A DNA stretch of 64,000 nucleotides from Saccharibacillus endophyticus. GTDB lineage: Bacteria > Bacillota > Bacilli > Paenibacillales > Paenibacillaceae. Positions 7,031 to 16,133 of this stretch are shown here, one piece after another. The stretch is taken from positions 416,878 through 480,877 of the forward strand of contig NZ_JAAZWE010000006.1 in the NCBI RefSeq assembly GCF_013185185.1, read 5' to 3'. The position numbers were made by a program, and so were the translations under genes. A model generated the notes under the pieces. The model searched no databases. It was not told the DNA's origin and worked only from the letters and a program-made list of their open reading frames with translations. Numbering within the stretch: the stretch's first letter is position 1; each line of letters opens with the position of its first letter.

Positions 7031-8767
7031 TTATCGAAGCAGGTTGCTTTTCGCCAAGTCGATCAATTCATCCCCGTGCCCGCTCAGTACGGCTTTGACC
7101 GCCCAGAGCGAAAATCCTCCGGCCTGCTGCGCGCTGATCTTCGGCGGCATCGACAGCTCCTGGCGATTGACCACAACGTCGATCAGAGCCGGACCGTCAT
7201 GGTTCAGCGCATTCTTCACCGCATCTTCCAACTGATCCGGGTCTTCCACGCGAACGCCGTAAATGCCCATTGCATTGGCTACGGCCGCGAAGTCCGTACG
7301 GCTCAGATCGGTACCCGTTTCCAGATAGCCCGTGGCTTTCATCTCCAGTTCGACAAATCCGAGCGCTTCATTGTTGAAAACGACGACTTTGACCGGCAGC
7401 TTGTGCTGTTTGAGCGTCAACAGATCGCCCAGCAGCATCGACAAGCCTCCGTCGCCGGATAACGCAATCGTTTGCCGCTCCGGCTCGGTCGCCTGAGCGC
7501 CGATCGCCTGCGGCAGCGCGTTGGCCATCGTCCCGTGGTTGAACGATCCGATCAGGCGGCGCTTCCCGTTCATTTGCAGGTAGCGGGCGGCCCATACAGT
7601 CGGCGTTCCGACGTCTGCAGAGAAGACCGCGTTTTCCGTCGCGAGATCGCTGACGACCTTCGCCAACTGCTGCGGATGGATCGGACGGCGGCCCGATTCT
7701 CCCGAAGCCAGCCCGTCCAGCTCTTTGCGCACTTTGACGTAACGCTCGACGGATTTGTGCAGATGCTTCGAGTCGCGGCCCTCTTTCAACAAAGGCAGCA
7801 GCGCCTGAACGGTATCGCGAACATCGCCGCAAACTCCCCGTTCAAGATTCGTCCGCCGTCCCAAACGCGCAGGCTCGATATCGACTTGAAGAATTTTGGC
7901 ATGCTCCGGGTAAAATTGACGGTACGGGAAGTCCGTGCCGAGCATCAGCAGCACGTCGCAATCCATCATGGCGTGATAGCCGGAGGCGTAGCCGATCAAT
8001 CCGGTCAGACCGACGAAATAGGGATTGTCGTATTCCAGATGCTCTTTGCCCCGCAAAGCGACGACCATCGGCGCCTGAAGCCGTTCCGCCAACGCCAGCA
8101 CCTCGGCGTGCGCGCCTTTGCAGCCGGCACCCGCAAGCAGCGTCACCTTTTTCCCGTCGTTCAAATAACCTGCCAACTGCTCCAATTCGGTCTGCGAAGG
8201 ATGCACGACCGGCTTCGAAGCATGAATGACCCGCTGCGGCACTTGATGTTTCCCGGCGTCTTTTGCGGCAACGTCGCCGGGCAGCACGACTACCGAGACG
8301 CTGGAATGGGCCAATGCCGTTTGAAGCGCCATCGTAATGGTCCGGGGCACTTGACCTTCGGACATGATCGTTTCGCAAAACACGCTGCACTCCTGGAAGA
8401 TCTGCTCCGGGTGGGTTGCCTGGAAATAACCGCTGCCGATCTCGTCGCTCGGAATATGCGCGGCGATCGCGAGTACGGGAACGCGGCTGCGATAACATTC
8501 GTACAAGCCGTTGATCAAATGCAAATTGCCCGGTCCGCTGCTTCCCGCGCATACCGCGATCGATCCGCTCAAATCCGCATCGGCCCCGGCCGCGAATGCG
8601 GCGACCTCTTCATGCCGTACATGGATCCATTCGATCTTGCCCGAACGGCGAACCGCGTCGATCACCGCGTTCAGCGAATCTCCCGTGATTCCGTAGATTC
8701 TTTTCACTCCGGCGTGAATGAGTACCTCCACCAGCGAATCCGCAATCGTTTTGCCCATATGATCCAT
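7031..8767 (-). CDS. poxB: Pyruvate oxidase / pyruvate:quinone dehydrogenase (PoxB-like)
   Basis: A 578-residue thiamine-diphosphate flavoenzyme that decarboxylates pyruvate to acetate and passes electrons to the membrane quinone pool. It matches E. coli PoxB along its whole length: RHEEVAAFAAGA with the ThDP glutamate, SSGPGNLHLINGL, HIPSDEIGSGYFQ, LRGKEHLEYDNPY, VGTPTVWAARYL, and the ThDP motif GDGG...NN. The C-terminus (GFSLWAVKAVLSGHGDEL...) resembles the lipid-binding tail of PoxB. The ATG at 8767 follows AAGGAACGGGAG. It is a single-gene unit. A sigma-B-like site upstream is noted separately; the B. subtilis homologue YdaP is a general-stress gene. Confidence 0.9.
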   Translation of the reverse strand: MDHMGKTIADSLVEVLIHAGVKRIYGITGDSLNAVIDAVRRSGKIEWIHVRHEEVAAFAAGADADLSGSIAVCAGSSGPGNLHLINGLYECYRSRVPVLAIAAHIPSDEIGSGYFQATHPEQIFQECSVFCETIMSEGQVPRTITMALQTALAHSSVSVVVLPGDVAAKDAGKHQVPQRVIHASKPVVHPSQTELEQLAGYLNDGKKVTLLAGAGCKGAHAEVLALAERLQAPMVVALRGKEHLEYDNPYFVGLTGLIGYASGYHAMMDCDVLLMLGTDFPYRQFYPEHAKILQVDIEPARLGRRTNLERGVCGDVRDTVQALLPLLKEGRDSKHLHKSVERYVKVRKELDGLASGESGRRPIHPQQLAKVVSDLATENAVFSADVGTPTVWAARYLQMNGKRRLIGSFNHGTMANALPQAIGAQATEPERQTIALSGDGGLSMLLGDLLTLKQHKLPVKVVVFNNEALGFVELEMKATGYLETGTDLSRTDFAAVANAMGIYGVRVEDPDQLEDAVKNALNHDGPALIDVVVNRQELSMPPKISAQQAGGFSLWAVKAVLSGHGDELIDLAKSNLLR

Positions 8768-8857
8768 CTCCCGTTCCTTTTTTATGCCGGTTACTTCAGG
8801 TCCGGGAAGGTTACATGCAAATCCCGGCCTAAGCAACGTACCGGCCTCCTCTTCTAT

Positions 8858-8882
8858 TTACCCGCCCCGCTCGTCTCCTAAC
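8858..8882 (-). promoter_or_regulatory. Weak sigma-B-like promoter upstream of poxB
   Basis: GTTAGG (8877-8882), 13 bases, then GGGTAA (8858-8863) on the minus strand resembles the sigma-B consensus GTTTAA-N13/14-GGGTAT. The -35 match is only partial. Supported mainly by the known sigma-B control of the B. subtilis homologue. Confidence 0.25.
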
Positions 8883-9029
8883 GCTGATTTTCGTCCGGTT
8901 CTTATGTAACATGTCCTGTAATCCCTTACAACTTCGCTCCCGTTTGCCGATATAAATCTTGCCTGCATCAACGCGCGATCATAAAACCTGCTGCGTACTG
9001 TATTCCGGCCGAACGAAGGAGCGATCAAG

Positions 9030-10841
9030 ATGAGTTTTCGCAGCCTATTCCGAAACGATAACGAGACGAAGCTGGGATTGCTGCTGATCCGATTCAGCCT
9101 GGCCTTCTTCGCTGCGTTCGCTCTTCTTTTAAGCGGCGGCTACCTGTTTCAAGACCATTTCATCAAAAGCAGCTACATGCACGTTCGCGACCTCGCTATT
9201 CTGACCGAAAATCTGGATATGCTCGAAAAGTCGCTTGTCGAACAAGAGGGCGGACAGCGCGGTTTCAGCATGACCGGCGAATCTTCATTCCTTAGTTACT
9301 ATAACCGCGGACTGGCCGACTATCGCAAAGTATCGGCAAACTTGCTGAAACGCAGCTCGCTGACTCCTGATTTTTCCGCCGAGGTCAACGGTCTGTTGAA
9401 CGATACGGAGGTCTGGCAAAACGAGCACAGCCGCGCCACGATGGAACGCTCGCTGCTCGGCGAAACCATTGATCGGGATACGCTGCAAAAAGGCGAATTG
9501 GCATTCCGCGTATTGAACGCGGAGTTCGACGACCTTCTGGCCCGAATCACGGTCAAGCGCGATTTGGAAAGATCCCGGCTCATGGACCGCATCAGCATGA
9601 CCTTGGCTCTGACCGGAGCGGCCGCCCTGTTGACGATCGGACTCTACGTATTTTTTATCATCAAACATATTCGACGCCTGATCCATCCGCTTGCAGAACT
9701 TGACCAGGCCATATCCGCGTATGAAGGCAGTTTGGAAGACTCGGTCAAAAGCAATTACACCACGTCCGGCGAATTGGGCAGGCTCGTTCAAGCCTTTCAT
9801 CGCATGGGCGAAGACTTGCGCCGGGAAAGCGGACAGCTTGAAGATACTTACAAAATGATCAACGCGCTCAATCAGGCCGGCTCCGTGCAGGACGTGTATC
9901 GACAAACGCTTCTCCATATGCGAAATCTCGTTCAGTGCGACAAAGTCAGTATCGTGATGCAAAATGCGGATCGCCGATTTTTCTCCAAAGCCGTCTCCCA
10001 GGGAGAACGCCTAAGTTTGAAAGAAGCGCTGCTGGACAGCGAACGCGACGAACTGCGGTCGATGATTCAAGGCGGCAAATCCCTGCTGTACGACAATTGG
10101 GAGATCGAGCACCCCTCGGGCGGTCTGAGCGAACGGGTCTACCGGGACGGGATGCGTTCTTCCGTGCATCTCTTGCTGAAAAAAGACCATCGGGTCATCG
10201 GCATTCTGAATCTCTACTCTTCGCGCCCTTATTTCTTCACTTCCGTTAAAAAGCAGCGGCTTGAAAAGCTGGTTCCGCTTATCGCGACGGCGATCGACAA
10301 TGCGCTGCAAACCAGCCGGATTCAGTCATTGGCGATGCGGGACGGATTAACCGGACTTTGGAATCGTCGGCATTTCGACGAAGCCTTTGTTCGTTTGACC
10401 GAGGAAGCCCGCGCGAACGAAGGCGCAGTGCGTCCTCTCAGCTTGATTTTGCTCGACGTCGACCGTTTTAAGCTGTTCAATGATACGCGCGGTCATCAGG
10501 AGGGAGATGCGGTGCTGCGCCATATCGCGCTGCTGCTTCAAGCCTACTGCCGATTCGGCGATCTCCCGGTGCGTTTCGGCGGAGAAGAATTTGCGGTGCT
10601 GCTGCCCAACACGCCGCTGGAAGAAGCCGCTGAAGTCGCCAATCGCTTGCGCAAATTGATCGAGTTCGATTCGCCGTCTCCGGATTACCGGGTGACCGCC
10701 AGCTTCGGCGTGGCTCAATTGCACGAAGGACAGGACAGGCAGGAGCTGATCGGGGTCGCCGACTCTGCCCTGTATCGAGCCAAAGCTGCCGGACGCAATC
10801 GTGTATATACCGAAAATGAAGGATTGAACGATTCCGCTTAA
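9030..10841 (+). CDS. Membrane diguanylate cyclase: CHASE3-HAMP-GAF-GGDEF
   Basis: A 603-residue sensor enzyme that should make cyclic di-GMP. Transmembrane helices lie near residues 14-40 and 192-213. They enclose an extracellular CHASE3-type helical domain with the signature GGQRGFSMTGE...YNRGL. HAMP (about 213-265), GAF (about 280-425) and GGDEF (about 435-595) domains follow. The active site is GGEEF (517-521) and the inhibitory site RFGD (508-511) lies exactly five residues before it, so the cyclase looks active and subject to product inhibition. The ligand of CHASE3 is unknown. It is a single-gene unit between poxB (divergent) and helD (convergent), ending in a strong terminator. Confidence 0.92.
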   Translation: MSFRSLFRNDNETKLGLLLIRFSLAFFAAFALLLSGGYLFQDHFIKSSYMHVRDLAILTENLDMLEKSLVEQEGGQRGFSMTGESSFLSYYNRGLADYRKVSANLLKRSSLTPDFSAEVNGLLNDTEVWQNEHSRATMERSLLGETIDRDTLQKGELAFRVLNAEFDDLLARITVKRDLERSRLMDRISMTLALTGAAALLTIGLYVFFIIKHIRRLIHPLAELDQAISAYEGSLEDSVKSNYTTSGELGRLVQAFHRMGEDLRRESGQLEDTYKMINALNQAGSVQDVYRQTLLHMRNLVQCDKVSIVMQNADRRFFSKAVSQGERLSLKEALLDSERDELRSMIQGGKSLLYDNWEIEHPSGGLSERVYRDGMRSSVHLLLKKDHRVIGILNLYSSRPYFFTSVKKQRLEKLVPLIATAIDNALQTSRIQSLAMRDGLTGLWNRRHFDEAFVRLTEEARANEGAVRPLSLILLDVDRFKLFNDTRGHQEGDAVLRHIALLLQAYCRFGDLPVRFGGEEFAVLLPNTPLEEAAEVANRLRKLIEFDSPSPDYRVTASFGVAQLHEGQDRQELIGVADSALYRAKAAGRNRVYTENEGLNDSA

Positions 10842-10861
10842 TTAAGGCAATCGAACGGAAC

Positions 10862-10899
10862 AAAAAAGAGTACAAGCCAAGAGGCTTGTACTCTTTTTT
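10862..10899. terminator. Bidirectional terminator between the GGDEF gene and helD
   Basis: AAAAGAGTACAAGCC and GGCTTGTACTCTTTT form a perfect 15-bp stem with a four-base loop and A/T runs on both sides. Confidence 0.9.
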
Positions 10900-10929
10900 C
10901 CGGTCTTATGAATACCGACAAATCCGCTT

Positions 10930-13104
10930 CTATGCTTCAGGCCAGCCCGTGTCGCTCCAGTCGGCCACGTCGTTCAGGAATTTTGGCGTCTCGCCGCCAT
11001 GCAGAACCCACAGCTCATGCAGCGCACGCGTGCAGCCTACGTACAGCATTTTCGCGTCCCATTCCGAATCTCCGTAGTTTCGACGCCCCGCATCCGCTAT
11101 GATGACGGCATCGAACTCCAGACCTTTCGACAAATGCAAAGGAAGCACAGACAGTCCGCCTTCGTATTGGGTCATGCTGCCGTCGATCAAATTCAGTTCC
11201 GGGAATTCCGGTTGTAAGGCTGCATGCAGCGCGGACGCTTGCTCTTGCGTACGCGTAAGCACGGACACCGTCTTATGCTCGCGCCCCCACAAGGCACGGA
11301 TCGCTTTGGCCGCTGCTTGAACGTCGGCCGCTTCGGTCTCGATGCCGAAGTCGATCATGCGAACCTTGTTCCCGCTCCGGAACACGGGCACCGCTTCGAT
11401 CGCATTCGATACGCCCCCCGACAGGATCACGTTGGCAAAACCGATGATCTCCATCGTCGAACGGTAGCTTCGGGTAAGCGCGTGGTAAGACGTTTCTTCT
11501 TTGCCGAACAGATCGCTCATTTCTTCCCAGGCATGCACGCCTTTGTAAGCATGAATGCCTTGGGACAGATCGCCGAGGATGGTAAACGAATGTCCGCGGA
11601 CGAATCGATCCAATACCGACACTTGAAGCGGCGAAAAGTCCTGAGCTTCGTCGATGACGATATGGTCGAACCGCTCGATGCCTTCAATACCGTTCAACAG
11701 CTGGTGCAAATAGAGCAGCGCAGGCAAATCTTCCTCGCGAATCCGGCCTTCCTTGAGGTCTTTGCGGGTCGATTTCAAAACAGAAGCGGGAATGGCGGCA
11801 AAAGCTTCTTGAGGCAAGATGCCACGTGCATCTTTCGCTGCGCCGAAGATTTGCTTATATAGCGTCAGCGGACTGAAGTCCGGCCATTTTTTCGCATACG
11901 CTTTTTCTCGCAAGGCTGCTTTTTTCTTATATTCTTTGCGCAACGTCTCCGGCTTAACCGGCTTCAATTCCATCTCGATCCAGCGGTGAATGCGTGCCAA
12001 CACGCGTTCCTTCCGCCCTCCTGCCGAGTAATGCTTGTATTCTTCGGCGTACCAATGCAGGATGGTCTCGTAAGGCAGTACTTTCCCGTCCCACGGCGAG
12101 AATTCCAGCTCCGGCGCACCGGATACTTCAAGCGCGGATGCCGCGGCATCGAGCATCGAGCGGAAAAGATCAGAACCTTTGAATCGTCCCGGCGCATCGT
12201 CTCCCGGTGCCGCCCCTCCGGCTTCTCCGAACCAAAAGTCCAACGTCTCCGCCGGATTGGCCAACATGGATTCCACATCAAGCAGCTTCCCCGCCCAGTC
12301 GGTGAAGGTTCTCTGTTGAATGTCTCCGACTCCCAGTTCAGGCAGAACGCCCGAAATGTAATCGAGGAACATACCGTTCGGCGCAAAAATGATCATTTTC
12401 TCGGCCGACACTTGTTCTTGATATTGGTACAGCAGGAAGGCCAGACGGTGCAGGGCGACGGTTGTTTTTCCGCTGCCTGCAACTCCCTGGATGATCAGTG
12501 CTTTATTTTTCTCGGCGCGAATGATCTTGTCCTGTTCGGCCTGAATCGTCGAGACGATATCGCGCAGCCGGTTGTCTTTGTTTTCGCCGAGCCGATACAG
12601 CAGGAATTCATCCGATACCGCCGGTTCTTCGCCGCCGCGCGTATACGTATCGACGACGCGTTCCAGTTCGGATTTGCGTACCATGATATTGCGTTTCAAA
12701 TGCACTTCGCCGCCGATGATGCCTTCGGGCGCTTCGTACTCGACCCGCTCCTCGCCGCCGGTAAACGAATAGAACAGACTCGCGACCGGGGCGCGCCAAT
12801 CGATCACGATCGGCAGGCTGCCGGGATCGCGGCCGTCCAATCCGGTCTTGCCGATGTAGAGCGGAGCCGCGGAAGCTTTTCCGTCCTCTTCGAAGTCCAT
12901 GCGTCCGAAATACGGCTCCGGTTCCGACTTGGCCAACCTCTGACGACGCTCTTCGCGTCCGGCTTCCAGCACTTGCTCGGTAAAATCATGTCCGGTATAC
13001 ACCGGAACCGCCCGAAGGCGACCAAGCTGCGTTCCGATCTCTTCCAGAACGGAAGACAGCTTGTTTTGCTCTTCCCGATAGGCACTTTGAACGTCTTCAC
13101 TCAT
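10930..13104 (-). CDS. helD: HelD-type superfamily 1 helicase-like ATPase (RNA polymerase recycling)
   Basis: A 724-residue UvrD-like motor of the Gram-positive HelD family, which pulls stalled RNA polymerase off DNA and RNA in an ATP-dependent way. The N-terminal coiled-coil arm (residues 1-75) is rich in Glu, Gln and Arg. Helicase motifs follow: Walker A GVAGSGKTTVALHR, motif II IDEAQDFS, motif III GDLSQGIHAY, motif IV SYRST, and motif VI-like MLYVGCTRA. The ATG at 13104 follows GGAGGTAACTGACA. It appears to be transcribed alone. In B. subtilis helD is not in this block, so its place here is lineage-specific. Confidence 0.9.
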   Translation of the reverse strand: MSEDVQSAYREEQNKLSSVLEEIGTQLGRLRAVPVYTGHDFTEQVLEAGREERRQRLAKSEPEPYFGRMDFEEDGKASAAPLYIGKTGLDGRDPGSLPIVIDWRAPVASLFYSFTGGEERVEYEAPEGIIGGEVHLKRNIMVRKSELERVVDTYTRGGEEPAVSDEFLLYRLGENKDNRLRDIVSTIQAEQDKIIRAEKNKALIIQGVAGSGKTTVALHRLAFLLYQYQEQVSAEKMIIFAPNGMFLDYISGVLPELGVGDIQQRTFTDWAGKLLDVESMLANPAETLDFWFGEAGGAAPGDDAPGRFKGSDLFRSMLDAAASALEVSGAPELEFSPWDGKVLPYETILHWYAEEYKHYSAGGRKERVLARIHRWIEMELKPVKPETLRKEYKKKAALREKAYAKKWPDFSPLTLYKQIFGAAKDARGILPQEAFAAIPASVLKSTRKDLKEGRIREEDLPALLYLHQLLNGIEGIERFDHIVIDEAQDFSPLQVSVLDRFVRGHSFTILGDLSQGIHAYKGVHAWEEMSDLFGKEETSYHALTRSYRSTMEIIGFANVILSGGVSNAIEAVPVFRSGNKVRMIDFGIETEAADVQAAAKAIRALWGREHKTVSVLTRTQEQASALHAALQPEFPELNLIDGSMTQYEGGLSVLPLHLSKGLEFDAVIIADAGRRNYGDSEWDAKMLYVGCTRALHELWVLHGGETPKFLNDVADWSDTGWPEA

Positions 13105-13403
13105 TGTCAGTTACCTCCTAAGATGAGCATTTTGCACACCCATTCTCTCGAACCGGCAGATTCTTGCGAACCAACGACGCCCCGGCGCATCCAAAATACG
13201 CCGGGGTGCGCAAAATGCCGAAAAAATAATTGCGTGCCGCAAACCGAAAAACGGAAGCGAAAATGCAAAAGGATTATTAGCATAGCACACTTCCGCGCAA
13301 ACGGCTTTAATTATTTAACGAGCGACCGCAATAAAAAGAGACACGAAGCTTTCTGCATCGAAAGTTCCGCGTCCCTCTTCAGGGTCAAAACATGAAATTA
13401 TTT
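13105..13403. other. Intergenic stretch with a GC-rich hairpin
   Basis: 300 bases between tcdA and helD. It contains a stable hairpin at 13178-13210 (CCCCGGCG with CGCCGGGG, 11-base loop) without a T-run on either side, and the tcdA terminator at 13337-13379. The hairpin is about 75 bases upstream of the helD start, perhaps in its leader. No coding frame is convincing. Confidence 0.5.
13337..13379 (-). terminator. Terminator of tcdA (end of the hisS-aspS-tcdA unit)
   Basis: A stem built from AGAGGGACGCGGAACTTTC and GAAAGCTTCGTGTCTCT is followed by TTTTTA on the minus strand. Confidence 0.8.
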
Positions 13404-14174
13404 TTATTGCTCCTGATCCGGCAAAGGATGTCCGCCGCGGATCATCAGATCCTTGACCACTTCGCTGACCATGATCAAACCCGCGACCGGCGGTACGTAG
13501 GCATTGCTGGCCGGCGGCTGCTTGGCTTTGCGAATTTTGGCTCCGGCCGGCGCGATCTGTTCGGTGACGTCCTGACGGGGCTTGATCGGTTTCTCCGTCG
13601 AAAACACGACCTTAACGCCTTTCTTAATGCCTTCTTCTTTGCGCAGCTTGTTCCGGATAATTCGCGCGATCGGGTCCATTTTCGTTTTGGAAATGTCGGC
13701 GATCTGGAAGCGCGAAGGGTCCATCTTATTCGCCGCGCCCATGCTGGAGATAATCGGAATGCCGCGGTTCAGGCACTCTTTGATGATATGAATTTTGTAA
13801 ATGATCGTATCGGACGCGTCCACGACATAATCGATCTTGTGCTCGAACAGTTTCTCGTATGTTTCTTCCGTGTAGAACATGTTCAGCACGATCGTGTTGA
13901 TGTCGGGATTGATCAGTTTGACGCGCTCGGCCATCAACTCGGTCTTTTGCCGGCCTACCGTCGTCGTCAACGCGTGGATCTGACGGTTGATGTTCGTGAT
14001 ATCCACCACGTCTTTATCGATCATGATCAGCGTTCCGACGCCGGAGCGTGCCAACGCTTCGACGGCCATCGCGCCTACGCCTCCGATGCCGAGAACGGCC
14101 ACGGTACTGTTTTTAAGCTCTTGAATACCTTCAGGTCCAAGTGCAAGCTCGGTTCTGGAAAAAGCATGCAGCAT
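13404..14174 (-). CDS. tcdA: tRNA threonylcarbamoyladenosine dehydratase TcdA (YrvM)
   Basis: A 256-residue E1/ThiF-like enzyme that cyclises t6A37 in tRNA to ct6A using ATP. The nucleotide-binding motif is VLGIGGVGAMAVEALARSG. The family arginine motif DITNINRQIHAL and the active-site region VDASDTIIYK follow. The ATG at 14174 is chosen because AAGGAGG lies ten bases upstream and MLHAFSRTE is the family N-terminus; the frame stays open further upstream. It follows aspS by 95 bases and is probably co-transcribed with hisS and aspS, as in Bacillus. Confidence 0.92.
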   Translation of the reverse strand: MLHAFSRTELALGPEGIQELKNSTVAVLGIGGVGAMAVEALARSGVGTLIMIDKDVVDITNINRQIHALTTTVGRQKTELMAERVKLINPDINTIVLNMFYTEETYEKLFEHKIDYVVDASDTIIYKIHIIKECLNRGIPIISSMGAANKMDPSRFQIADISKTKMDPIARIIRNKLRKEEGIKKGVKVVFSTEKPIKPRQDVTEQIAPAGAKIRKAKQPPASNAYVPPVAGLIMVSEVVKDLMIRGGHPLPDQEQ

Positions 14175-14269
14175 AAGGAATGAACCTCCTTGAATTTCGG
14201 ATGAGTGCCAAACAAACGGAAAAGGCATACCGGCCCGAGCCGGCTGCCTTTCTAGCGTTGTACGCGGTC

Positions 14270-16078
14270 TTAAGCTTGCTCCGTTTCACCTTCGGAAGCC
14301 GCTGGCTTTTTAGCCGGCTTCGGTGCGAGCTTGATGTGCAGTTGATCGAGCTGGCCTTTGTCGACGGTCGATGGCGCGTTCATCAGCAAGTCGGTTGCGC
14401 TCGCCGTTTTCGGGAACGCAATCGTTTCGCGCAGGTTCGTGCGCTGCGTGAGCAGCATCACCAGACGGTCGAAGCCGAAAGCGAATCCGCCGTGCGGAGG
14501 CGTGCCGTATTGGAACGCGTCCAGCAGGAAGCCGAATTGCTCCTGCGCCGTTTCTTCGGAAATGCCGAGCAGCTTGAACATCTTCTGCTGCAGATCGTGT
14601 TCGAAGATCCGCAGCGAGCCGCCGCCGACTTCGTAGCCGTTGAGCACGAGGTCGTACGCTTGCGCGCGAACCGCACCCGGGTCGGTCTCGAACAGTTCCA
14701 AATCTTCTTCCAGCGGTCGTGTGAACGGATGGTGTTCCGCCACGTAACGCTTGGATTCTTCGTCGTAGCTGAGCAGCGGGAATTCAAGCACCCACGCGAA
14801 TTTGTAGATACTGTCGTCGATCAGGCCCAGTTGACGTCCGATCTTCAGACGCAGCGCGCCCAGTACGTCGGCCACCACCTGTTTTTTGTCCGCCGAGAAC
14901 AGCAGCAGGTCGCCCACTTCGGCGTCCGTGCGCTCGCGCAGCGCTTCGATGACTTCCTCGCTCATGAACTTCACGATCGGTCCTTTGAAGCCGTCTTCTT
15001 TGACTTGAATCCATGCCAAGCCTTTCGCGCCGTAACGCGCCGCGTAAGGGCCGAGATCGTCGATCTCTTTGCGCGTCCAAGTGCCGCAGCCTTTCGCGTT
15101 CAGCACTTTAACCTGGCCTCCGCCCGCGATGACCGAAGCAAATACTTTCACTTCGCTGGTTTCGACGATGTCGCCGACGTCGACCAGTTCCATCCCGAAA
15201 CGCAGATCCGGCTTGTCGGAACCGTATTTGCTCATCGCCTCGGCGTGCGTCAGGCGTTGGAACGGAAGTTGGACTTCCACGCCGATCGTTTCGCGGAACA
15301 GCTTCGCCATCAGTTCTTCGATCATGCCGAGAATTTCGTCGCGCGACACGAACGACATTTCAAGGTCGACCTGCGTGAACTCCGGTTGACGGTCGGCACG
15401 AAGGTCTTCGTCGCGGAAACAGCGGGCGATCTGATAATAACGTTCCAGACCGCTGACCATCAGCAATTGCTTAAAGATTTGCGGCGATTGCGGCAGGGCG
15501 AAGAATTCGCCTTCGTGCACGCGGCTCGGCACCAAATAATCGCGCGCGCCTTCCGGCGTGCTCTTCGTCAGGATCGGCGTTTCGACTTCGACGAAGTCTT
15601 GCGCGTCCAGGAAATTGCGGAAGATTTTCGCCGACTGCGAACGCAGCATCAGCGTCTTCTGCATTTCCGGACGGCGCAGGTCGAGGTAGCGGTATTTCAG
15701 GCGCAGCGCTTCGTCGACTTCGATGCCGTCTTCGATAAAGAACGGAGGCGTCTTTGCCGCGTTCAACACTTCGATTTCGGTAACGCGAACTTCAAGCTCG
15801 CCGGTCGGCAGGTTTTTGTTGACCGTTTCTTCTTCGCGTTTAACCACGGTTCCTTTGACGGCCAGCACGTATTCCGTACGCACGCGCTCTGCCGTTTGCA
15901 GCGCTTCGCCCGAATAAGCCGGGTTGAACACGACTTGCACGATGCCGCTGCGGTCGCGCAGATCGATGAACAATACGCCCCCGAGGTCGCGGCGGGTTTG
16001 TACCCAACCGTTCAGTGTAACCGTTTCTCCGATTTGTGCCGACGTAATCTGTCCGCAGTGATGAGTCCTGAGCATCAT
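14270..16078 (-). CDS. aspS: Aspartyl-tRNA synthetase
   Basis: A 602-residue class IIb synthetase, the length of the bacterial-type enzyme. The N-terminal OB-fold anticodon domain covers about residues 1-110. The catalytic core has motif 2 (ARCFRDEDLRADRQPEFTQVD) and motif 3 (GGFAFGFDRLVMLL), with the bacterial GAD insertion domain at about residues 290-420. The C-terminus ends in a Lys/Ala/Glu-rich tail. The start is the first of two ATG codons, nine bases after AAAGGAG. Downstream of hisS by 55 bases, under the T-box at 17438-17872, whose specifier is an Asp codon. Confidence 0.97.
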   Translation of the reverse strand: MMLRTHHCGQITSAQIGETVTLNGWVQTRRDLGGVLFIDLRDRSGIVQVVFNPAYSGEALQTAERVRTEYVLAVKGTVVKREEETVNKNLPTGELEVRVTEIEVLNAAKTPPFFIEDGIEVDEALRLKYRYLDLRRPEMQKTLMLRSQSAKIFRNFLDAQDFVEVETPILTKSTPEGARDYLVPSRVHEGEFFALPQSPQIFKQLLMVSGLERYYQIARCFRDEDLRADRQPEFTQVDLEMSFVSRDEILGMIEELMAKLFRETIGVEVQLPFQRLTHAEAMSKYGSDKPDLRFGMELVDVGDIVETSEVKVFASVIAGGGQVKVLNAKGCGTWTRKEIDDLGPYAARYGAKGLAWIQVKEDGFKGPIVKFMSEEVIEALRERTDAEVGDLLLFSADKKQVVADVLGALRLKIGRQLGLIDDSIYKFAWVLEFPLLSYDEESKRYVAEHHPFTRPLEEDLELFETDPGAVRAQAYDLVLNGYEVGGGSLRIFEHDLQQKMFKLLGISEETAQEQFGFLLDAFQYGTPPHGGFAFGFDRLVMLLTQRTNLRETIAFPKTASATDLLMNAPSTVDKGQLDQLHIKLAPKPAKKPAASEGETEQA

Positions 16079-16133
16079 AAGGTTAATCTCCTTTGGTTAT
16101 GAAAGTATGGTTTGTTTCGTTACGTCCGAAAGC

